Of a stretch of 47,649 nt of DNA, positions 26,685 through 34,704 are shown in pieces; within the stretch, counting starts at the first letter, position 1, and each line of letters begins with the position of its first letter. Both the position numbers and the translations under genes were made by a program. The stretch is from an uncultured Methanobrevibacter sp. Its GTDB lineage: Archaea; Methanobacteriota; Methanobacteria; Methanobacteriales; Methanobacteriaceae. The DNA lies in the NCBI RefSeq assembly GCF_902801725.1, contig NZ_CADCJB010000015.1, positions 1 to 47,649 of the forward strand, in the 5' to 3' direction. Under the pieces are notes generated by a model. The model had not been told where the DNA came from. It ran no database searches and was given only the letters and a program-made list of their open reading frames with translations.

Positions 26685-26987
26685 ATGGCAACCTCAATCA
26701 ATCAATTCGAAGACAATTTCCACGGCATCTTAACCCATAGCGGTGAGGTCAAAATTGCCAAAGGAGATATGGAACAGGAAATCCTCTACATTGACGATGA
26801 CGGCATAGTATTGATGGACGGGGGTAAACATGCATACCAGGCAGCAATACATGCCAAGCTATTGTCATTAATCCAATATGCAACAGAGGGGGATATTGGA
26901 TTTATCAAATTCATAAGAGGAGAACCTTTCATTGTCGGATTCAGGAAAAACAAAAGAGATGGTAAATATGGAAAATGCAATCCTTGA
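26685..26987 (+). CDS. Hypothetical early protein (100 aa)
   Basis: ATG at 26685 has GGAGG 10 nt upstream. The 100-residue protein is beta-rich in its first half (FHGILTHSGEVKIAKGDMEQ) with a following helix, ending in a basic tail (RKNKRDGKYGKCNP). No family is recognised. It overlaps the next gene by 29 bp. Confidence 0.7.
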   Translation: MATSINQFEDNFHGILTHSGEVKIAKGDMEQEILYIDDDGIVLMDGGKHAYQAAIHAKLLSLIQYATEGDIGFIKFIRGEPFIVGFRKNKRDGKYGKCNP

Positions 26988-27186
26988 AATGCAGCAAAAC
27001 CTCAGAGACGGTTTCTTTGTCGCATTTGTATCTGCAAATAAAGATCACTACTTTCCAGTTACCAAATCAGATGACATTGCTTTCCTGAATGATAACAGAA
27101 TATCCATCCATAGAAAAAACGGATGGACTTCAATAATTAACTTGGATTTAATTGTTGAAATATGCATCAGGCGTGAGTTGAGTTAA
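26959..27186 (+). CDS. Hypothetical early protein (75 aa)
   Basis: Starts inside the end of the preceding gene; ATG at 26959 or 26968 are both possible and the ribosome site is weak. The protein is a small alpha/beta fold (NLRDGFFVAFVSANKDHYFP, ISIHRKNGWTSIINLDLIVEI). Its layout resembles the preceding 100-residue protein (short helix, beta hairpins, WTSI/LLSL strand), so the two may be distant paralogues. No family recognised. Confidence 0.65.
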   Translation: MVNMENAILEMQQNLRDGFFVAFVSANKDHYFPVTKSDDIAFLNDNRISIHRKNGWTSIINLDLIVEICIRRELS

Positions 27187-27187
27187 A

Positions 27188-27325
27188 ATGTCCAAACCAG
27201 CAAGATTATATCCTAAAGAGGAACCGATTAACCCTAATCCAAAAATGATTTGGATTGGAAGCATTATATTTGCCATAGCTATCGGATGGTTTGGAATCAC
27301 AACCGCAAGCTTCGGAGTATTATAA
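27188..27325 (+). CDS. Single-span membrane micro-protein (45 aa)
   Basis: The ATG at 27188 lies one base after the preceding stop. The 45-residue product has a Pro-rich N-terminus (RLYPKEEPINPNPK) and one membrane segment (about 20-42, IWIGSIIFAIAIGWFGI). Tight packing between neighbours with a GGTGAT site following argues that it is real. Possible viral membrane protein, function unknown. Confidence 0.6.
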   Translation: MSKPARLYPKEEPINPNPKMIWIGSIIFAIAIGWFGITTASFGVL

Positions 27326-27339
27326 AAAAGGTGATAATA

Positions 27340-27894
27340 ATGGTAAAAGCAGAACTAATAGAAAATCCACAAGAGACTGAAATAGTCACTGCTGTTGATA
27401 ATGTCCCGGACGTTGATGTAGCTATTGAACAGTGGGACGCTTATCAAAAACTCTGCAAAGGATTATTGAATGACAGTGACTATCAGGAAATTATTGTTAA
27501 AGAAAAAGATGAAGACGGAAACTACGTTAAAGTGAAAAGACACTTCAAGAAAAAGTCAGCATGGCAGAAGCTCTCAAGAGCATTCAATGTTGATACTGAA
27601 ATTGTTGACCGTGACCTTGAAAGGACAAAAATGGGCAGAATCAGAGAAGCATACTACTGCGTGCGTGCAACATTGCCTAATGGTCGCAGCGTAGAATCTG
27701 ATGCATTATGCTCAAGGTCTGAAAAAGGTAAAGACAAAGTGTCTGACCACACTATAATGTCAACTGCAAAGACACGTGCAACCAATCGTGCAATAGCTGA
27801 ACTGATTGGAGCAGGTGAAGTGTCAGCAGAAGAGATGTCAGCAGAAAAGATTGTAAGTCAATCAAAATTTTTAAAAGAGGATAACTCCTCTTAA
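27340..27894 (+). CDS. Archaeal-virus conserved protein, possible ssDNA-annealing or recombination protein
   Basis: The 184-residue protein starts at the ATG at 27340, behind AAGGTGATAAT. It has a conserved C-terminal block with HFKKKSAWQKLSRAFNVDTE, then REAYYCVRATLPNGRSVESDA, and STAKTRATNRAIAELIGAGEVSAEEM. This pattern is conserved in archaeal and phage proteins found beside ssDNA-binding proteins and replicative helicases, and its spacing fits a Rad52/Sak-like or related annealing family, but I cannot name the family with certainty. It begins the replication module with the next two genes. Confidence 0.6.
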   Translation: MVKAELIENPQETEIVTAVDNVPDVDVAIEQWDAYQKLCKGLLNDSDYQEIIVKEKDEDGNYVKVKRHFKKKSAWQKLSRAFNVDTEIVDRDLERTKMGRIREAYYCVRATLPNGRSVESDALCSRSEKGKDKVSDHTIMSTAKTRATNRAIAELIGAGEVSAEEMSAEKIVSQSKFLKEDNSS

Positions 27895-27918
27895 ATAATT
27901 TTTTAGGAGACAAATAAA

Positions 27919-28422
27919 ATGAGTTTTGAAAATACCAGACAAACAATATTTACAGGTACAGAATTGGACTTTGAAGAAATCGTGGAAATCCCGGAAGGAT
28001 ATGAAAAAGCAGAACTAAGGGACTTTGAAGATGGAACTTTAATAACTGGCAGGCCTGAAATGTCTTCAGTAACCTCCTATACTTTCGATGATGACGGTGA
28101 GGAAAAAACCGTCAACCGTTTTAAATTATTCATTTTCAAAGACGATGAAAAAATTTACGTTGAAATAAACGTTAACCTCAAAAACGATGGTGACCTTCAC
28201 AAAAACATCAGAAAAGGAAGTGTACTCTTTGACTTCATAACCTCTATCTTAGAATTGGAAAATACAGGAAGTGTTGGCAGATCCAATATCTTAAGAAACG
28301 TCAACCTCGCTGAATACAGGGAATTCGTAAACAACTTAGGTGAAATAACAATACAGGTCAAAGAAAAGTCCGGAAGCTATATCTATTACAGTTTCATCGT
28401 ACGTGACGTTCAGGTAAAATAA
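27919..28422 (+). CDS. Hypothetical protein, possible ssDNA-binding protein
   Basis: A 167-residue acidic protein starting at 27919 after AGGAGACAAATAAA. It is beta-rich (FKLFIFKDDEKIYVEINVNLKN, ISGSYIYYSFIVRDVQV-like end), compatible with an OB-fold single-strand DNA-binding protein. Its place between a putative annealing protein and a helicase supports this, but no diagnostic motif can be seen, so the call is by context. Confidence 0.55.
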   Translation: MSFENTRQTIFTGTELDFEEIVEIPEGYEKAELRDFEDGTLITGRPEMSSVTSYTFDDDGEEKTVNRFKLFIFKDDEKIYVEINVNLKNDGDLHKNIRKGSVLFDFITSILELENTGSVGRSNILRNVNLAEYREFVNNLGEITIQVKEKSGSYIYYSFIVRDVQVK

Positions 28423-28434
28423 GTGGGTGTATGA

Positions 28435-30129
28435 ATGAGTAATGTAGCTGAATTACCGACAAAGGATACAATAACTCTCATTATCAACAGGGACAATGTT
28501 GATAAGGTCACATATGTATTTAAAAACAGGTATGGTAATAAAATCGGAGAATATCTAAATAAATCTCCCGCTACATTATCTTCCCAAAGCAATGTCGCAA
28601 GACAGTTCAAACAGATTATAAATCCTAACGGCGAGTTGAAACCGAGACAGGTCAACAACCAGTTTTCAGAACTGAAGCAATTACTGCAGCTCCACTATGA
28701 AAATGAGCTATCTGTTATCGAGCAGGAAATAGCTGACAAGAAACAGGCCGAGCAGGAAAAGGATTCCAATAAATTAAAGGAAGCTATCACCAAATTGCAA
28801 TCTCTAAGCTGTCCTTTAGTTTATATTGGAAGTCTTGTTGAATGGTTTACTGCAGGTGAGCGCAACAACATAATGTATGCATTTACCGTATATGCAGGAC
28901 AAGTTATCCTCAAAAATCCTGTTTCTGTAATATGTCTTGGTGAGGCAAGCAGCGGCAAATCACATATTCAGGAAACAGCATTAAGACTGATTCCAAAAAG
29001 GTTTGTTGTCAATGAAAAAAAGATTACCGAGGCTGCACTCTTCAACCGTGCAAAAAAGGACAGATATTTCTATGACGGAATGATTGTCAACTATGGCGAT
29101 ATGGGCGGAAGCAATGACCATGAATTCATGGAGGAGTCCAAAAACCTCATGAAGGAACTTCAGTCTGACGGCTTTCTAAACAAGCCATTAAACATTCCGG
29201 ACGGTGAAGGCGGATGGGATGTAAAAGACCTGGAACTTGAAGGCAAGCCATGCCTGACATATACTACCGTACCTAATCATTATTTTGATGATCAGGAAAT
29301 GAGCAGAAGCATTTTCATCACACCTAGAATGGACAATCAGAAAATCTTCAACAGAAGAAAAAGTGCACTGGAATTCAAGCATGGCAAAAGTTATAGGATT
29401 TTAAAGCAATACGAAAAGGAAGCTGAACTGGTGCCATACATGCTATTGCATCTAAAGGAGGTATTTGAAAATACTGTAGTGATAAACCCGTATGTTCATT
29501 TTGTCATAGACTTTTTAAAGAATTCTTCTTTTTACAAAAGGGATTTTGACAAGTTCAATGGGTTACTTAAAACAATAACTGCCCTGAACTATTATAATCA
29601 TAAAGTCTATGATGTTGACGGAAAAAAGGTGGTGCTCACAAATATTGCTGATGTGCAATTGTTCATGAGTCTTTTAAGACCATACAAGGAAAGCATATCT
29701 GCAAACCTTGCACCAAAAGCTGTTGAAGTTCTAAACGATATCAGAAACAATATTGATGATTGGAAGATAAGCAAGGACAGGGAAGTGCTGAACATGGGAA
29801 TTACAACCAATGATTACTTCACACTTCAAAGCCTCGGACTGAGCAAGGCATCAGCCAGGAAATACATGTATGAACTGGCAGACAAGGGATTTCTACAGAT
29901 TACTGACAGGTCAGGAAGATCCAATGTATATGACCTTGCAAAAAGTGAAGTTGAATCAATCAGCTATGATTTAAAGCACATGGACGATTCAGTATATGAT
30001 GATATCTGCTATGAGATTGGACAGTGGGTTGTAGACATTATGAAGGAAGATAAATTTGTTGAGGGGTTAAGTATAATGAACTTTGATTCAGATATAAGAA
30101 AGCCAATATGGATTGGCAAAAAACCATAA
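28435..30129 (+). CDS. Viral replicative helicase-like P-loop ATPase
   Basis: The 564-residue protein has a helical N-terminal half with a coiled-coil stretch (about 85-125), Walker A GEASSGKS at 169-176, a Walker B-like region MIVNYGDMGG (about 218-227) and a possible sensor segment TYTTVPNHYF. The C-terminal part (about 450-510) is a winged helix (SLGLSKASARKYMYELADKGFL). This fits DNA-unwinding AAA+/superfamily-3-like helicases of archaeal viruses. It is the largest early gene and ends the replication module. Confidence 0.75.
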   Translation: MSNVAELPTKDTITLIINRDNVDKVTYVFKNRYGNKIGEYLNKSPATLSSQSNVARQFKQIINPNGELKPRQVNNQFSELKQLLQLHYENELSVIEQEIADKKQAEQEKDSNKLKEAITKLQSLSCPLVYIGSLVEWFTAGERNNIMYAFTVYAGQVILKNPVSVICLGEASSGKSHIQETALRLIPKRFVVNEKKITEAALFNRAKKDRYFYDGMIVNYGDMGGSNDHEFMEESKNLMKELQSDGFLNKPLNIPDGEGGWDVKDLELEGKPCLTYTTVPNHYFDDQEMSRSIFITPRMDNQKIFNRRKSALEFKHGKSYRILKQYEKEAELVPYMLLHLKEVFENTVVINPYVHFVIDFLKNSSFYKRDFDKFNGLLKTITALNYYNHKVYDVDGKKVVLTNIADVQLFMSLLRPYKESISANLAPKAVEVLNDIRNNIDDWKISKDREVLNMGITTNDYFTLQSLGLSKASARKYMYELADKGFLQITDRSGRSNVYDLAKSEVESISYDLKHMDDSVYDDICYEIGQWVVDIMKEDKFVEGLSIMNFDSDIRKPIWIGKKP

Positions 30130-30180
30130 AAACTGAAAAACCATGAAAACCAAAAAACTAGAAAAACCATGTAAACTTAT

Positions 30181-30204
30181 AAAAACTTTTGTAAAAGTTT
30201 TTTT
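30181..30204 (+). terminator. Terminator-like hairpin after helicase
   Basis: AAAAACTTTT (30181-30190) and AAAAGTTTTT (30193-30202) are inverted repeats around a 2-nt centre, so the usable stem is about 8 bp, followed by TT. It lies 52 bp after the helicase stop in an A/T-run region. Confidence 0.5.
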
Positions 30205-30289
30205 AAAAAATTGTTTATAATTGTTTTTAGGTAAATTGGGGGATTTTGCTTTGGTTTTGGGGAGTTGGTTTTTGCAAAAAACTGAAGTT

Positions 30290-30337
30290 CCGGAAATGTG
30301 TGGGGGCATGTTTAACAAGTGGCCCCGCATACTCCGG
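30290..30337. other. GC-rich stem-loop in the helicase-portal gap
   Basis: CCGGA (30290-30294) pairs with TCCGG (30333-30337), and GGGGC (30303-30307) with GCCCC (30322-30326), giving a 48-nt interrupted hairpin that stands out in a gap otherwise made of A and T runs. The rest of 30130-30490 holds no gene, only T-rich repeats (GGTTTTTAT repeated near 30450-30475). Confidence 0.5.
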
Positions 30338-30490
30338 CAAAATTTGGTTTTTTAAAAAATCATTTTCGTGAAACTTCTTATGGATTGTTATTATTTGATT
30401 TAACGGATTTTAAGGAGTTTTTAAAAAAACCATCAAAAAAGTTTACAATAGTTTTTATGGTTTTTATGGTTTTTATAAAAATTGATTGTT

Positions 30491-30805
30491 ATGAAATCTA
30501 TTAAGCAGCAGATAATCGAAGCTAAAAAAGAAAAACGAGAAAGAGAGGAAGAATTATGGTTTGTGGATTACTGTAACAACTGCAAAACAGGATTGGCTTC
30601 AGAACATGATATTCCCTGCCATCATCCATGGTACTGTTGGCATGAAGGCGAATCAGCCATTGTACAATCAGGGATTGTCCGGATAGATGAGTTTAGAAGG
30701 CTGCATGGATACGTCACATCACAGATGTATTGGGAGTATAAGGAGTTGAGAAAAAGGCAGCGCCAATTGATATGGCAGGGTAGAAGAAAATTATTGAGAG
30801 ATTAA
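30491..30805 (+). CDS. Small Cys/His-rich, probably zinc-binding protein (104 aa)
   Basis: The ATG at 30491 gives a 104-residue protein: a charged helix (1-22), a Cys/His cluster (CNNCK, then CHHPWYCWHEGE, about 28-58) able to hold zinc, and a basic C-terminal helix (ELRKRQRQLIWQGRRKLLRD). It could be a DNA-binding viral protein. It lies where a small terminase subunit often sits, but it does not resemble one. No ribosome site is seen. Confidence 0.6.
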   Translation: MKSIKQQIIEAKKEKREREEELWFVDYCNNCKTGLASEHDIPCHHPWYCWHEGESAIVQSGIVRIDEFRRLHGYVTSQMYWEYKELRKRQRQLIWQGRRKLLRD

Positions 30806-30827
30806 AACAAATAAATTTATTACTAAT

Positions 30828-30866
30828 TTTATATAAAAAATATAATAAACAATATAATAAAAAATT
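30828..30866 (+). promoter_or_regulatory. Element-type promoter P1 upstream of portal gene
   Basis: TTTATATAAAA at 30828-30838, followed by AATATAATAAACAATATAAT-type sequence. It matches the TATA box and the A/T leader pattern found at 33050, 34674 and 36661. The portal ATG lies about 50 nt downstream, so there is a leader here. Confidence 0.55.
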
Positions 30867-30886
30867 ATAATTGGAAATGATATGTC

Positions 30887-32188
30887 ATGGGAATTACTGA
30901 TTATATTAGAACCAGATTATTGAATAATCGTGTGGAGCAGTACAACACCAAGCGCAGCTATTGGGGTGAAAGTGAAAGACAGCCTAGAGTCGATGGAATC
31001 AACACAGGTCTTGATCTTGTCGATGCACTTCCGCCAGTGATAAATAAAACAATAGCCAATGCACGTTATGCTGTTAAGCTTGACGGTTATACTTCAGGAA
31101 TTTTGAAAAACAGAATTGATAAGGCCAATGTCAATATTGTTCTTGTGGATAAGGAAAACAGGCTTTCTCAAGAGCAGAAACTAACGTTAATCCTTTGGGC
31201 CAGAAAAATCGACATCAGACAAGTGGCTAAGGAAATCTTGCAGGGCGGAATGGTTGACGGTGAAGGACTAATCAAACCTGTGCAGCGCTGGGATAAATCC
31301 ATTGGTAAATATATTAAACCTATCTTTTTAGAAATAGGTGCACACGGTTACGGATTGAAAAAGGAATTCAATGACGATAATGAAGTCCAGCTGTACCTTC
31401 ATGAGATGCCGAAAGATATCGTTAACGGGTCTCCCGAAGACTTTAACAACTATGTAAGTGTTGAGGAAGGAACATTAACGGTCAAGTATGAAGCTGGTGA
31501 GGTTATTAACTTCATGTACAATGAAATCTACGGCGAAGCTCAAAGCATCATCTTAAATTGCCTTGATGACATTTACCATAAATGCAATCTGGAGAGAAAC
31601 CAGGTTGAAAGAATCAACAAGGACAACATCATTGAAGTAAAGCCGTCTCTTGACGCTAACGGCCAGCCTATAATAACCGAACTGTCATCAACCGCTAAAG
31701 AGAATCTTTATGCAGATTATGGAACAACTGCCGATTCGAATGTAGCTATTGTGCCTCCTGGAATTGAAAGTAAAATCTTAGGTGGTAACAACTACCAGTC
31801 CGACTATACAAGACAGACTGAAATCTTCAGGAATAATATCTTAAGGACTTTCGTTACTCCTCAGTCTCAGGCAGGTAACGAACGGTCTAACCAGAACGTT
31901 GCCGAATACATTAACGATTCTGCCATTACAGGATTTATCGTTAATGTTGCCAATGACCAGAAATGGGTGTTAAAATATTGCAATCAGCTATTGAATATGC
32001 AGCTGGAACTTATGGGTATTGACGAAACATTGAATATATATTTCAGCTATTCAAGAGATGATGTGCTCCGATACATTATGGAACTCTCCTCTGAAGGTGA
32101 TGAAATCTATAAGAACTACTTGTCTAACTTTGAAGAGGAACAGCCTGTCGGTGAGAGAATTTCATCTGAAAGCGGTGTTGAAGTATAA
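30887..32188 (+). CDS. Portal-like protein of tailed virus
   Basis: The 433-residue protein has portal-type features: N-terminal RTRLLNNRVEQYNTKRSYWGES, a wing region with GGMVDGEGLIKPVQRW, a stem-like helical part, and the C-terminal segment with LRTFVTPQSQAGNERSNQNVAEY (the Q-x-N-V-A type loop common in SPP1-like portals) and YFSYSRDDV. The portal would be the ring through which DNA enters the head. A portal is the best hallmark here of a tailed-virus head. No terminase precedes it. Confidence 0.72.
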   Translation: MGITDYIRTRLLNNRVEQYNTKRSYWGESERQPRVDGINTGLDLVDALPPVINKTIANARYAVKLDGYTSGILKNRIDKANVNIVLVDKENRLSQEQKLTLILWARKIDIRQVAKEILQGGMVDGEGLIKPVQRWDKSIGKYIKPIFLEIGAHGYGLKKEFNDDNEVQLYLHEMPKDIVNGSPEDFNNYVSVEEGTLTVKYEAGEVINFMYNEIYGEAQSIILNCLDDIYHKCNLERNQVERINKDNIIEVKPSLDANGQPIITELSSTAKENLYADYGTTADSNVAIVPPGIESKILGGNNYQSDYTRQTEIFRNNILRTFVTPQSQAGNERSNQNVAEYINDSAITGFIVNVANDQKWVLKYCNQLLNMQLELMGIDETLNIYFSYSRDDVLRYIMELSSEGDEIYKNYLSNFEEEQPVGERISSESGVEV

Positions 32189-32348
32189 TGTTTTTTGCAA
32201 AATATTTATATGCAATATCATACATAATTATAAATTGAATTTTATAGGAGGTAAAAACTTCATTTGAGGTTCAGCCTGTATATCCTTGTCTCGACGAGGG
32301 GCGAATTAGGTGGTATACGGGTTCTTCTATCATTCATATAAATCAATT
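32189..32348. other. Intergenic remnant with AGGAGG and broken frame
   Basis: AGGAGG at 32246-32251 is followed by a frame without ATG, GTG or TTG in position that reads VKTSFEVQPVYPCLDEG and then RIRWYTGSSIIHINQF to a stop at 32346. It has protein-like character but no start, and it ends against the reverse-strand DUF3800 gene. The same DNA folds (CCTTGTC/GACGAGG). It may be the truncated start of a gene after the portal. Confidence 0.35.
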
Positions 32349-32957
32349 CTAATTTTCATATACAAACTTAATTACTTTATTTTTTATTAGATCAATGAAT
32401 CCATGATTTTCATTTTCAAAATTCTGGAATGCCGACCATGAAATCAAATCCGCCATCTGCAAACCTTTATAGTGCATTGAATCCGCATGCTCGATTACAA
32501 TAGGTTGCTTTTGAATATTATTTAAACTGTTTAAAAAGAGTTCATTGAAATTGTCAATTTCTTTCTGTTTGTTTTTTGACTTGTCAATGAATATGAAAGT
32601 GGGTTTATCTATATTAATTAATTCAGCTAGCTTTGAAGCTAAAATGTCATATAATTCTTTGTTGTCATATTCATAACCTATTTTATATCTGTTTGATTTG
32701 TCAAAGACGATTATGAAAATTTCATAATCAATGTTTTTCAACTTTTTGAGGATTTTGATTTTTAATTCATAAGGTAAGTTTCCGCCTTTGATTTCAGCAG
32801 AACTCAACATTTTCTTTTTAAATGACCTTCGGATTTTTTTAATTGACTTGTCCAGCTTCTTTGAATCCTCAACTTTGATGGCAGCCATAATAAAATACTT
32901 TGAACTGCCTTGTTTAGTTCCCAAATCTCCACTTTCATCAATATAAATATAAGACAT
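32349..32957 (-). CDS. DUF3800 family protein
   Basis: The 202-residue protein starts MSYIYIDESGDLG, the hallmark of DUF3800 (PF12686), a RNase H-like fold family with the metal-site Asp/Glu in YIDESG. Later come FIFIDKSKNKQ and the conserved C-terminal HADSMHYKGLQMADLISW. It is common in phages, islands and defence loci. It runs against the direction of the structural genes between the portal and the next structural gene, so it looks like a later insertion (moron). The longer frame to 32987 is not preferred. Confidence 0.88.
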   Translation of the reverse strand: MSYIYIDESGDLGTKQGSSKYFIMAAIKVEDSKKLDKSIKKIRRSFKKKMLSSAEIKGGNLPYELKIKILKKLKNIDYEIFIIVFDKSNRYKIGYEYDNKELYDILASKLAELINIDKPTFIFIDKSKNKQKEIDNFNELFLNSLNNIQKQPIVIEHADSMHYKGLQMADLISWSAFQNFENENHGFIDLIKNKVIKFVYEN

Positions 32958-33049
32958 GCTTAAAATCCGATTATAATTATTTAACAACGCATTATTAATC
33001 TATTTTTCATCATTAATTAATCTTTTTAATGACAAATAGAATATAAATA

Positions 33050-33095
33050 TTTATATAAAATAAATAATAAAATATATAATAAATAATATAATAAA
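33050..33095 (+). promoter_or_regulatory. Element-type promoter P2 (46-bp motif)
   Basis: TTTATATAAAA (33050-33060) followed by AAATAATAAAATATATAATA and ATATAATAAA segments. Over 46 bp it differs from the copy at 36661-36706 at only two bases. It precedes the scaffold/protease-like gene by about 10 bp. Confidence 0.7.
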
Positions 33096-33104
33096 GTGAT
33101 AATC

Positions 33105-34094
33105 ATGAAACATGAACTTTTTGAAGTCGGATCATATGACTACTCCGATTTGGATAAACGTCTGACCAAACCTGTTGAATGGACTGCTGAAGATCTAAAG
33201 CTAATAGCTGAAAACTACCGTGGAGGAATCCCTTTAACCTCCGAGCACGATAGGGTTTATATCGGCATCGGAAACAACATAGTATTCGAAGAGGATAAGG
33301 GAAAGCTATTCATAGACCTTCCGGATGAACTTGACATGAAAGGTAAAGGGCTGTCACCAAAAGTTGATGTTTTACTGAAAGACAATGGAGATTCATTTGG
33401 AATTGATACTATGAACTTGATAGATGTAGGCGTAACCAAAAACCCAAGAAAGATAACCTTGTTGAATTCTGAAATAACCGGCGAGACTGGAGAAACCGGT
33501 GAAACAGGTGTGACCGGTGAAATTGGAAATCCAGAACCTGCACCACAGCCTCCAGAACCGCAAAACCAGGACGCTAATGTGGCAACTAATCTGCTTTTGG
33601 AAAAACTTCAGGGCAAAGATGCTGAAATCGGAAAACTTCAGGATGAAATAGACAACCTGAAAAAGGAATCTAAAAAGTATATCAAAATAAAAAAGGCTAT
33701 AGAAGAAAACAAGGAATTCATAAACAATAAGGAAGATATTCTAAAAGAATTGTCTGAACTTAGAAAACATGAAAATGAAAGGAAAATAAAAGAGTACGAA
33801 GCTAAATACAACTTCAACTACAATGAAAACGCACAGGATAAGGAAATCATCGATAAGCTACTCACAGGTGATGTTGATATGGAACTGATGGAAAAACTTG
33901 CTGAGAGAAGAATTAAAATTGAAGCTACAAATGACATTTCAGCTCCTGGCGGACGCAACCCTCAAAACTCCGGTGAAATAGGTGAAACCGGAACTACTGG
34001 AAAAACAGGAGATGAAAACGCTCCGTCATTTACAACCCGTGAAGAATATAACAAGATTCTAAAGGACATGGGATTCAACCGAACTAGAATATAG
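33105..34094 (+). CDS. Prohead protease/scaffold-like protein with Gly-Glu-Thr repeats
   Basis: The 329-residue protein starts at the ATG at 33105 behind AGTGATAATC. The N-terminal part (about 1-120) looks like the phage protease-scaffold type (GGIPLTSEHDRV; VDVLLKDNGDSFGIDTMNLIDVGVTKNP). Then comes a short repeat of GET triplets (GETGETGETG) and a Pro-rich linker, a long coiled coil (about 165-240), and a basic stretch, closing with GGRNPQNSGEIGETGTTG. This layout resembles fused protease-scaffold proteins. Catalytic residues are not clear, so protease function is uncertain. Confidence 0.55.
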   Translation: MKHELFEVGSYDYSDLDKRLTKPVEWTAEDLKLIAENYRGGIPLTSEHDRVYIGIGNNIVFEEDKGKLFIDLPDELDMKGKGLSPKVDVLLKDNGDSFGIDTMNLIDVGVTKNPRKITLLNSEITGETGETGETGVTGEIGNPEPAPQPPEPQNQDANVATNLLLEKLQGKDAEIGKLQDEIDNLKKESKKYIKIKKAIEENKEFINNKEDILKELSELRKHENERKIKEYEAKYNFNYNENAQDKEIIDKLLTGDVDMELMEKLAERRIKIEATNDISAPGGRNPQNSGEIGETGTTGKTGDENAPSFTTREEYNKILKDMGFNRTRI

Positions 34095-34417
34095 CTATGA
34101 TGGTGTTTTTCTAACTTTTCCACCGGAGCTATACTTTCATTGAATCGTTCGTTATTTATATTTGGGAAAGTGTTTTCACTTTCCCATTAAATTTACAAAA
34201 CTTAACCCTCGAACCGACCGGTAAACGGTCGGTTCTTAAATCTGACAAGATTAATTATTTCTTCATATACATATTGCGACTCATTTCATTCGTCGCAACC
34301 TGTCCATCAAAGATGGACAGCTTATTTTTTATTAATGGCCTTTATTGAAAATATCAAAAACAAATCAGTAATATTATTAAACAGTAATGTAATAAATTAT
34401 ATCGAGGAATGAATAAA
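34095..34417. other. Gap with four perfect hairpins
   Basis: Four inverted repeats stand in tandem. (1) TGGGAAAGTG / CACTTTCCCA, 34163-34186, 10-bp stem, 4-nt loop. (2) GAACCGACCG / CGGTCGGTTC, 34211-34235, 10-bp stem, 5-nt loop. (3) TTGCGAC / GTCGCAA, 34274-34298, 7-bp stem, 11-nt loop. (4) CTGTCCATC / GATGGACAG, 34300-34320, 9-bp stem, 3-nt loop, then T-rich sequence. The last could end transcription. No gene fits this stretch. Confidence 0.8.
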
Positions 34418-34504
34418 ATGTTTTGTAAATGGTATTATCATGGCTGTTGTATACTATTTGCGTGTCCCTGTGATTTGACTGGGTCATGCGGACTCAAAGA
34501 ATGA
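34418..34504 (+). CDS. Cys-rich micropeptide (28 aa), putative
   Basis: ATG at 34418 after GAGG (10 nt) gives a 28-residue frame with six cysteines at positions 3, 10, 11, 16, 18 and 24, plus one His at 8, ending GLKE. Such a Cys density is not expected by chance in AT-rich DNA (TGT/TGC are rare), and the frame has a possible ribosome site. It could bind zinc or form disulphides. It may also be spurious; it has no known family. Confidence 0.4.
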   Translation: MFCKWYYHGCCILFACPCDLTGSCGLKE

Positions 34505-34673
34505 AGCAAACTTAATATTAACTTTCAAAGATTATTTTTACATTAATGCCGGCAGGTATTGATGATTAGTTTCTAATGTGGTATTTTGGGGTATCAACTA
34601 TTTTTCAAGCAATCATATTGATGTCATGAGCGGTTAGTGTAACTAATTTTTTATTACTCTTTTTATTATATTA

Positions 34674-34699
34674 TTTATATAAAATAAATAATAAAATAT
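34674..34699 (+). promoter_or_regulatory. Element-type promoter P3, leaderless gene
   Basis: TTTATATAAAA (34674-34684) and the next 15 bases match the start of P2 exactly. The gene at 34705 begins about 26 nt after the TATA centre, so its mRNA is probably leaderless. Confidence 0.65.
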
Positions 34700-34704
34700 T
34701 GATT

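Noticed and set aside
30319-30504. 61-residue plus-strand frame before the zinc-binding protein gene
   Set aside because: It runs through T-run repeats and has no ribosome site; repeat-derived translation (FMVFMVF).
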